The translations under genes and the position numbers were made by a program. The notes beneath the pieces are model-generated. The model was not told the DNA's origin. It worked only from the letters and a program-made list of their open reading frames with translations, and made no database searches. From NCBI GenBank assembly GCA_020855015.1, contig JAHKLP010000009.1:1-14667 (forward strand): a stretch of 14,667 bases of DNA, read 5' to 3'. Numbering within the stretch: position 1 is the first letter of the stretch; every line of letters starts with the position of its first letter. Below are positions 7,845-14,667 of the stretch, piece after piece. This stretch comes from Methanobacterium sp. Its GTDB lineage: Archaea > Methanobacteriota > Methanobacteria > Methanobacteriales > Methanobacteriaceae.

Positions 7845-9140
7845 ATGAATAATTTTGAAATTGATAATTCTGGTTTATATCCTCTTTATGTTGGTATGGA
7901 TGATACTGATTCTGTCAGTGGAATGTGCACCACGTATATATGTTCTGTGATATTGGATCGTCTTAAAGATTGTGGTTTTAAAGTAGATGGGCCACCCCGA
8001 CTAATACGCCTCAACCCATTTGCACCACACAAAACCAGAGGAAACGGTGCTGTATCATTCAAACTGGTTTTAAAATCAAAAAAAGAAATTGAAAAAGCTA
8101 AAAAACTTATTCTTAGAATGGTGCAGGAACTGGCTGTGATGGAAGACCCTAAAACCAATCCCGGGCTGGTATTTTATGAAGGAAATATGCAGGGAGAAAC
8201 AAAGTCTGAACTTCACGATTACGCCTTAAAAACCATTCGAACTATTATAAAAAAGGAAGAAACTGAAAAACTAGCGGAAAGGTTAGGTATTGAGTTTTTC
8301 GGATTTAAAAAAGGAAGAGGAATTATCGGGGCTATGGCAGCTATTGGCTGTCCTTTGGATGATGCTACCTATGAACTATTGGCATACCGGGACCCAGCAA
8401 ACTACGGGAAAAAAAGAAAAGTAGATCCAGAATCCGTAAGAGTAATGAACAGACAAACTTATCCTGATACTTTTGATAATTTAGATGATGGTTACATGGC
8501 TATAACTCCCCACACTCCCTGTCCTGTGCTTTATGGAATTAGGGGTGAGACAACAGGAGCAGTTTTAGAAGCTCAGAAAATGGTAAAAGTCTCTGAACCC
8601 ATAGAACGTTCCCAAGTATTTCTCACCAACCAGCACACAGATCAGCACCTGCAAGTTGCCGAAAATATTTCGCAGATGGAGAAATTACAGTGCTACATTG
8701 TTAAGGGTATGGTCAATGATTTCCCTGTTGTTATTGAAGGCGGACACGTTATTTTTACTTTGAATGACGGATCAGGGAGTGTGGAATGCGCTGCATATGA
8801 ACCCACAAAAGACTTTAGAAATGTGGTACGCCAGCTGGCCCCTGGTGACCGGTTATTAGTCTATGGGGGGATTGGAAGAAAAGGAACCCTGAATATGGAA
8901 AAAATTGAGTTAATCACTCTAGCGCCAGTTTATGAATATGTGAATCCTCTTTGTGAATGTGGGAGGAGAATGAAATCTGCGGGAGCGGCTAAAGGTTATA
9001 AATGTCCCCGTTGTGGAAATAAAATACGCAGCGATTCTAAGGAAAAAGTTGAAATTGAAAGAAAACTTAGAACAGGTTTTTATGAAGTTCCACCCTCTGC
9101 CAGGAGACATTTGAGCAAACCACTGGTTAGGGGAATTTAA
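7845..9140 (+). CDS. tiaS: tRNA(Ile2) 2-agmatinylcytidine synthetase
   Basis: The product has 431 residues, matching archaeal TiaS. It attaches agmatine to C2 of cytidine 34 in the CAU anticodon of tRNA-Ile2, using ATP, so that the tRNA reads AUA instead of AUG; it is essential in archaea. The N-terminal YVGMDDTDSVSGMCTTY (15-31) carries the DDTD signature. A central catalytic region includes GFKKGRGIIGAMAAIG, an OB-fold RNA-binding domain lies at about 280-360, and a C-terminal zinc ribbon has Cys370, Cys372, Cys387 and Cys390. I chose ATG 7845 over in-frame ATG 7806 because GGTGAT at 7832-7837 precedes it and the earlier start would overlap the divergent regulator gene. The prpD-like gene begins 38 bases downstream without an obvious TATA box, so read-through from tiaS is possible. 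Confidence 0.95.
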   Translation: MNNFEIDNSGLYPLYVGMDDTDSVSGMCTTYICSVILDRLKDCGFKVDGPPRLIRLNPFAPHKTRGNGAVSFKLVLKSKKEIEKAKKLILRMVQELAVMEDPKTNPGLVFYEGNMQGETKSELHDYALKTIRTIIKKEETEKLAERLGIEFFGFKKGRGIIGAMAAIGCPLDDATYELLAYRDPANYGKKRKVDPESVRVMNRQTYPDTFDNLDDGYMAITPHTPCPVLYGIRGETTGAVLEAQKMVKVSEPIERSQVFLTNQHTDQHLQVAENISQMEKLQCYIVKGMVNDFPVVIEGGHVIFTLNDGSGSVECAAYEPTKDFRNVVRQLAPGDRLLVYGGIGRKGTLNMEKIELITLAPVYEYVNPLCECGRRMKSAGAAKGYKCPRCGNKIRSDSKEKVEIERKLRTGFYEVPPSARRHLSKPLVRGI

Positions 9141-9178
9141 AGGGTAAAAGAAAACCACGGCAAATGTGGGTTGAAATA

Positions 9179-10525
9179 ATGATTACTAAAGATCTGGCAA
9201 AATTTATATTATCAGTAGATTACCCAGAACTTCCAGAAAACGTGAAAAGGCAGGCTAAACTATGTTTTATGGATTTTTTATCTGTTTCACTATGTGGATC
9301 CCAGACTAAAAGTGCGAAAATAATCAGGACCCTCACTAATGAGGAGAGAATAATTGGTGAATCTACCATAATCGGCGGGAACATTGCTGATCCTATGAAT
9401 GCATCATTAATTAATGGGGTTTCTGCCCATTCTCTTGATTTGGATGATGGACATCGCTTTGCTCAAATTCACCCTGGGGCCTGCATAATCCCTGCGGCAT
9501 TATCTTTATCCGAAGCCAATGCAAAAACAGGTAAAGATTTTTTAACTTCCATAATAGTTGGATACGATGTAGCAATCAAATTAGGGATGATTCTAAATCC
9601 TGGTCACCGCGAAAGAGGTTTTCATGGTACAGGTACTTGCGGCACGCTTGGAGCAGCTGCAGCTGCAGCTAAGATAATGGATCTGAAATATGATGAGATC
9701 CTAAATACCATGGGAATTGCTGGCACACAGGCAGCGGGTTTATTAGAGGCTGATCATTCAGGGAGCATGTCGAAACACCTTCATGCAGGTAGAGCTGCGC
9801 AATCTGGAGTTTTATCAGCATTACTGGCCAAAGAAGGTTTCACTGGAGCACATACGATTCTTGAGGGGAAAGAAGGGATCCTAAAAGCAATGGGTAATGA
9901 TGATTCGTCGCAGCCAAACGATCCAAAAATTAATCAATCTGAAAAATTCGAAATACTCGGGGTTTACTTCAAAAAATATCCTGTTTGCAGACACCTACAT
10001 ACATCTTTAGATGCTGTTAAAAGTATTATGAAAAAAAGAAATCTTAAAGCAACCGAATTACAGGATATAACTGTTGAAACTTATAAAATTGCTGCTCTTC
10101 ACAATAACTACCAACCATCTACATCAGAAGGAGTCCGACAAAGTTTACCGGTTAGCATTGCCATCCTACTTAATGAAGGGGATTTAACCCTTGCAAACAT
10201 TTCAAAAATACCAATGGAGAATATTATAGTTGAAACTGCTGGTAAAATTACAATAAAAAAAGATGCCGATCTTGACCGTCTTTATCCTCAGAAACGACCG
10301 GCAAAAATTACAATAAAATGTAAAGATAATATTTACACCCATAGAGTTGATCTGGCTGAAGGAGAACCTGAAAAGCCATTGGGGAAAGAAGAATTATTTA
10401 AAAAGTTTAAAAAACTTAATCCTCGTGTTGATTTAAATTCTATGAATATTCTGGATGATTTAGAAGATAATTATCTATCGGAAATTATGAATAAACTTAA
10501 TAATGAATTTAAAATTAATAAATGA
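9179..10525 (+). CDS. MmgE/PrpD family protein (2-methylcitrate dehydratase/cis-aconitate decarboxylase fold)
   Basis: The product has 448 residues, typical for MmgE/PrpD. Family members act on methylcitrate- or aconitate-like acids by dehydration, decarboxylation or isomerisation. The active-site landmarks are visible: HSLDLDDGH at 84-92, HPG with His98, GFHGTGTCG with His149, SKHLHAG with Lys199, and KKYPVCRHLH with His272/His274. These appear equivalent to the Asp, His and Lys active-site residues described for cis-aconitate decarboxylase, so the protein should be active. I prefer ATG 9179 because the family N-terminus fits it and a GGGTTGA stretch lies upstream; in-frame ATG 9164 has no ribosome binding site. 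It begins a run of four plus-strand genes ending in a citrate synthase-like gene, which suggests a tri- or dicarboxylate substrate. The exact substrate is unknown. Confidence 0.85.
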   Translation: MITKDLAKFILSVDYPELPENVKRQAKLCFMDFLSVSLCGSQTKSAKIIRTLTNEERIIGESTIIGGNIADPMNASLINGVSAHSLDLDDGHRFAQIHPGACIIPAALSLSEANAKTGKDFLTSIIVGYDVAIKLGMILNPGHRERGFHGTGTCGTLGAAAAAAKIMDLKYDEILNTMGIAGTQAAGLLEADHSGSMSKHLHAGRAAQSGVLSALLAKEGFTGAHTILEGKEGILKAMGNDDSSQPNDPKINQSEKFEILGVYFKKYPVCRHLHTSLDAVKSIMKKRNLKATELQDITVETYKIAALHNNYQPSTSEGVRQSLPVSIAILLNEGDLTLANISKIPMENIIVETAGKITIKKDADLDRLYPQKRPAKITIKCKDNIYTHRVDLAEGEPEKPLGKEELFKKFKKLNPRVDLNSMNILDDLEDNYLSEIMNKLNNEFKINK

Positions 10526-10580
10526 AATCATCGAAGAATATACCACTTATTAACACATAAAAAGCAAGAAACGTGATTTT

Positions 10581-11483
10581 ATGAATACTCCTAACTTTTT
10601 AGAGAAAATTGGAATCATAAAACATGACGAAAATATATCAGATTCCACCAAAAGATTTCCGGATGGTGCCCAGTACCGTTTTGAAGTTCCAGGTATACAG
10701 AAACCCGGAGCTTTGGAAGGTCTCTTGGATGCTCTGGACAAATATGATGTTAGGGTACACAGGGTAACTCAAACCAAAGGCATAATGCTTCTTACAGACC
10801 AGGAAATAATTGAAATGTCAGATATGGCCCGAGATGAAAGGATAGAACTATTTTTAGGTGTTGGTCCCCGTGCACCCTATGATACCAGTGCTTCTGCCAA
10901 GACCCCTGAGGGTGCCCGTATAGGATACCGTCTTAGAGGATATGACAATCTGAGTTATGCTATTGAAGATGTTAGAAGGGCTGTAGATCTTGGTGTAAGG
11001 GGAATAGTAGTCTATGATGAAGGACTGCTATGGGTTCTAAATAAAATGAGAGAAGAAAGCGAATTACCAGCCAATGTTCACTTCAAAGTTTCAGCCCACT
11101 GTGGTCATGGAAACCCTGCATCAGCACTGCTCTTGGAGAAAATTGGAGCAGATTCATTTAATCCAGTGAGGGATCTGCAGATACCCATGCTTGCTTCTGT
11201 AAGAGAAGCAATTAATATCTCTCTGGATATTCACATGGAAAACCCTAAATCCTCCGGTGGGTTCATCAGACATTATGAAGCCCCAGAAATTATTAAAAAA
11301 GCCTGTCCAGTCTATCTTAAAACAGGGGGAGCAGTTGCGGCTCATCATGGATATGACACAAACAGAAAAGAAGCAGCAGAAAGAGCAAAACAAGTTCTGC
11401 TGGTTCAAAGTATGATCAACCGTTTCTATCCTGATGCAATCATATCCCACCAAGGAGTGGCTGACCTGGCCATACCCGAATAA
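10581..11483 (+). CDS. conserved protein, TIM-barrel/peptidase U32-like, function unknown
   Basis: The product has 300 residues, with GTGAT (10573-10577) before the ATG. I cannot assign it to a characterised enzyme. Alternating strands and helices (IELFLGVGP, GVRGIVVYDEG, VHFKVSAHCGHGN, GADSFNPVRD, SLDIHMENP, PVYLKTGGAVAAHHG) indicate a beta/alpha barrel, faintly like the U32 peptidase group. The SAHCGHGNPAS (171-181), DIHMENP (216-222) and VAAHHG (252-257) segments cluster Cys and His residues that could bind a metal or act in catalysis. It lies 55 bases after the PrpD-like gene and 39 bases before the fumarase-like gene, so a shared pathway is likely. A lyase or mutase acting on the same acid is as plausible as proteolysis. 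There is no signal peptide or membrane segment. The family name is tentative. Confidence 0.65.
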   Translation: MNTPNFLEKIGIIKHDENISDSTKRFPDGAQYRFEVPGIQKPGALEGLLDALDKYDVRVHRVTQTKGIMLLTDQEIIEMSDMARDERIELFLGVGPRAPYDTSASAKTPEGARIGYRLRGYDNLSYAIEDVRRAVDLGVRGIVVYDEGLLWVLNKMREESELPANVHFKVSAHCGHGNPASALLLEKIGADSFNPVRDLQIPMLASVREAINISLDIHMENPKSSGGFIRHYEAPEIIKKACPVYLKTGGAVAAHHGYDTNRKEAAERAKQVLLVQSMINRFYPDAIISHQGVADLAIPE

Positions 11484-11522
11484 ATCATAATATATGATAT
11501 TAAGTAAATTTTGGATGATTCA

Positions 11523-12389
11523 ATGCCCACAAAAATCAGTTACTTGGTAAAAAATGCAGTTATCCAAGCAAGCACAACTTTCAGGGAAGATCAAATTGCT
11601 GCTTATAAAGATGCAATTAGTAAAGAAGAAAGCGATAATTCTCGGTGGGTGATGAAGTTACTCCTTGAAAATGCTCAAATAGCCAAAAAAAATAAAGTTC
11701 CCCTGTGTGATGACACTGGAATCCCTCACATTTTAGTCGAATTAGGCCATAATACATATTTACCGAGAGATTTATTCAACAACATAGAAATAGGTGTAGT
11801 TGAAGGCCTTAGAAACCTTCCAGGAAGACCTATGGCTGTTTTAGGAGACGATATTCAAAGGATTGAACAAAAAAAAGGTCTGTCCGAAGATCCTGGGAAA
11901 GTAACATCTCCATCAATTTTGGTTGATAAAATGGCTGAAAAGGGATTAAAAATCCATGTACTGATGTTAGGCGGAGGTCCTGAGATTAGAGCCCATACAT
12001 ATCGTGTTTTTCATCAGAGGGATCATGGAAACCTATTTAAGGAAACGTTAACATGGATGAGATCAGAGATTCGTAAGTTGGGATGCACACCATGTATCCC
12101 TGCATTGGGTATTGGTAGAACCCATTTTGAAGCTTCTTCACTGATGCTAAAAGCAATGGCATATGGTAATCTTAAAAAACAATCCCTAATTGAAAAAAAT
12201 TTAACAAATTCCATAAATCAATCTAACGTAGGTGCCCTTGGTTTGGGTGGTTCAGTGACTGCTCTAGGATCCATGGTAAAAATTGGACCACAAAGGGCCA
12301 GTGGGGTTCGTATCGTTTGTATAAGACCCTGCTGCTGTATCGAACCCAGGAAAGCATCTATTCATTTATCACCAGATTTAATGGAGTGA
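11523..12389 (+). CDS. class I fumarate hydratase alpha-subunit-like protein (stand-alone, divergent)
   Basis: The product has 288 residues, the size of the alpha subunit of two-subunit class I fumarase or tartrate dehydratase (TtdA). Three cysteine positions for a [4Fe-4S] cluster are present: Cys62 in PLCDDTG, Cys188 (and Cys191) in GCTPC, and one of Cys270-272 in PCCCIEPRK. The GALGLGGSVTALG loop (237-249) is also family-like. The usual KGGGS-N substrate loop is altered to LGGGPEIR (149-156), so the substrate is probably not fumarate. No beta subunit lies beside it. I chose ATG 11523, preceded by GGATGAT, over the in-frame TTG 11511. Its stop is five bases before the citrate synthase-like start, so these two are tightly coupled. 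It is inferred to be a hydro-lyase in the same pathway as the PrpD-like protein. Confidence 0.8.
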   Translation: MPTKISYLVKNAVIQASTTFREDQIAAYKDAISKEESDNSRWVMKLLLENAQIAKKNKVPLCDDTGIPHILVELGHNTYLPRDLFNNIEIGVVEGLRNLPGRPMAVLGDDIQRIEQKKGLSEDPGKVTSPSILVDKMAEKGLKIHVLMLGGGPEIRAHTYRVFHQRDHGNLFKETLTWMRSEIRKLGCTPCIPALGIGRTHFEASSLMLKAMAYGNLKKQSLIEKNLTNSINQSNVGALGLGGSVTALGSMVKIGPQRASGVRIVCIRPCCCIEPRKASIHLSPDLME

Positions 12390-12394
12390 GGAAA

Positions 12395-13246
12395 ATGGCA
12401 ATTGAAAGAGAAACTGTGGAAAATTTATTAAAACTTACCAAACCTCGGTGGAAAACCTCCATTACCAAGGTCGAACCTAACAAGATAATAACCCGAGGAT
12501 ATCCTCAGGAAGATTTGATTGGAAACATTTCTTTTCCCGAGATGGTTTATTTACTATTAAAAGGTGAACTTCCCCACGAAAACGAAGCAAAAATGTTAGA
12601 AGCTGTTTTAGTATCTTTCTGTGATCATGGTGTAACTCCCCCCAGCACCCAGGTCGCCAGGATAATGGCCTCAACTGGAGCTCCCTTAAACAGTTGTGTT
12701 TCAGGAGGCATCTCTTCATTTGGAAAATACCATGCAGGAGCCCTTGAACGCTCCATGTGCCTCTTACAAAAAATAATAAAAGAGAATGTGGATTTTAATA
12801 ATCCCAAAACTTCTCATAATGATTTAAAGAATTTAGCACTCACCACTGTAGAACATTACTTGGAAAATGGTAAAAAGATACCTGGATTTGGGCATCGCTT
12901 CCATCACAAAGACCCCAGACCTGGTAAATTAATTGAAACTGCTAAAAAATATGGTTGTTTTGGTATTCACACTGAATTAGTAGTCAGCATTGAGAACCTT
13001 CTCTTGGAAATGAAAGGTATCCGTATGAACATAGATGGTGCCAATGCAGGTATACTATCGGACATGGATTTTAACTGGAGGTTCGGAACTGGCATATTCA
13101 TGATTGGGAGAGTTCCAGCACTCATTTCCCATATACACGAAGAAAAATCTGATGAAACTCCTTTTAGAAAGTTTGTTGAAGTTGAAGACGTTTATTTTCA
13201 TGAATTTGATTCTATAAATCATGATTTAAACAAAAATGAACTTTAA
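12395..13246 (+). CDS. citrate synthase/citryl-CoA lyase-like protein (short form)
   Basis: The product has 283 residues. It is a citrate synthase-fold protein lacking roughly the N-terminal 100 residues of ordinary citrate synthases, as in citryl-CoA lyases. Catalytic landmarks are kept: DHG with His78, KYHAGA with His113, PGFGH with His167 followed by DPR (173-175), NIDGANAG with Asp214, and IGRVPALISH with Arg239. It should therefore join or split a CoA thioester and a 2-oxoacid such as oxaloacetate. I chose ATG 12395 because GTGAGG lies directly before it and because an in-frame TTG at 12317 would lie deep inside the fumarase-like gene. It is the last gene of the four-gene cluster and is followed by a terminator-like hairpin. 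Whether it works as synthase or lyase, and with which acyl-CoA, cannot be read from the sequence. Confidence 0.85.
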   Translation: MAIERETVENLLKLTKPRWKTSITKVEPNKIITRGYPQEDLIGNISFPEMVYLLLKGELPHENEAKMLEAVLVSFCDHGVTPPSTQVARIMASTGAPLNSCVSGGISSFGKYHAGALERSMCLLQKIIKENVDFNNPKTSHNDLKNLALTTVEHYLENGKKIPGFGHRFHHKDPRPGKLIETAKKYGCFGIHTELVVSIENLLLEMKGIRMNIDGANAGILSDMDFNWRFGTGIFMIGRVPALISHIHEEKSDETPFRKFVEVEDVYFHEFDSINHDLNKNEL

Positions 13247-13252
13247 ATTGTT

Positions 13253-13276
13253 AAAAAAGCTTTCAAAACTTTTTTT
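13253..13276 (+). terminator. hairpin plus T tract after the citrate synthase-like gene
   Basis: AAAAAAG at 13253-13259 can pair with CTTTTTT at 13269-13275 around a 9-base loop, and a T7 run (13270-13276) forms the 3' arm. It lies 6 bases after the stop codon and upstream of the ATP synthase promoter, a sensible place for termination of the four-gene cluster. Confidence 0.45.
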
Positions 13277-13301
13277 CTACTCTGAAAATTAAATAGTAAA
13301 A

Positions 13302-13310
13302 GATATATAT
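13302..13310 (+). promoter_or_regulatory. TATA box of the A1AO ATP synthase operon
   Basis: GATATATAT at 13302-13310, preceded by a purine-rich AGTAAAA (BRE-like), is a good archaeal TATA element. It would place transcription start around 13332 and leave a leader of about 25-30 bases that contains AGGGTGAT (13347-13354), a strong ribosome binding site for ahaH. Confidence 0.55.
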
Positions 13311-13335
13311 GTCCCTTAATAGATTTCCGTCTATC

Positions 13336-13673
<338 letters not shown>

Positions 13674-13683
13674 TGTGAGTAAC

Positions 13684-14667
<984 letters not shown>

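Noticed and set aside
12317..12394. Longer N-terminus for the citrate synthase-like protein from an upstream TTG
   Set aside because: It would overlap the fumarase-like gene by more than 70 bases, while ATG 12395 has a good ribosome binding site and a family-like N-terminus.

Overview
The window is chromosomal DNA from a hydrogenotrophic methanogenic archaeon, most likely a Methanobacterium-like member of the Methanobacteriales. The evidence is its gene content: an archaeal A-type ATP synthase operon, a Thg1-type 3'-5' polymerase, TiaS (the archaeal agmatidine synthetase), aspartate dehydrogenase, a JAMM protease and the long HTH regulator family typified by Methanothermobacter MTH_967. AT-rich spacers with archaeal TATA-like elements and GGTGAT or GGAGGT ribosome binding sites agree. 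This lineage call rests on recognised protein families, not on a database search.

Layout: (1) 1-665, minus: the 5' part of a gene for a tRNA-binding (EMAP/Arc1p-type OB-fold) protein, running off the left edge. (2) 666-982: a divergent intergenic region with a perfect inverted repeat and a tiny leader ORF. (3) 983-2077, plus: a PRC-barrel protein followed with no spacing by aspartate dehydrogenase (NAD synthesis). (4) 2311-3602, plus: Thg1-type tRNA-His guanylyltransferase, then a small JAMM metalloprotease. (5) 3683-5254, minus: 3-phosphoglycerate dehydrogenase SerA. (6) 5676-6795, plus: a YbjQ-family protein and a TIM-barrel-like protein of unknown function. (7) 6845-7819, minus: an HTH regulator, divergent from TiaS (7845-9140, plus) with only 25 bp between the start codons. 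(8) 9179-13246, plus: four genes encoding a MmgE/PrpD protein, a TIM-barrel/U32-like protein, a stand-alone class I fumarase alpha-like protein and a short citrate synthase/citryl-CoA lyase-like protein. (9) 13359 to the right edge, plus: the start of the A1AO ATP synthase operon, with ahaH and the N-terminal part of ahaI.

Most of the window is housekeeping: NAD and serine synthesis, tRNA modification and repair, and ATP synthesis. The exception is region 8. Its four products fall into families that condense or cleave, dehydrate or hydrate, and possibly rearrange tricarboxylic or branched hydroxy acids. Together they look like a short dedicated pathway, comparable in outline to part of a methylcitrate cycle, but without a recognisable PrpB, PrpC-length citrate synthase, aconitase or fumarase beta partner. 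I know of no assigned pathway with this gene set, and it is the best candidate here for an undescribed system. No rRNA, tRNA, CRISPR array, insertion sequence or phage gene was seen.
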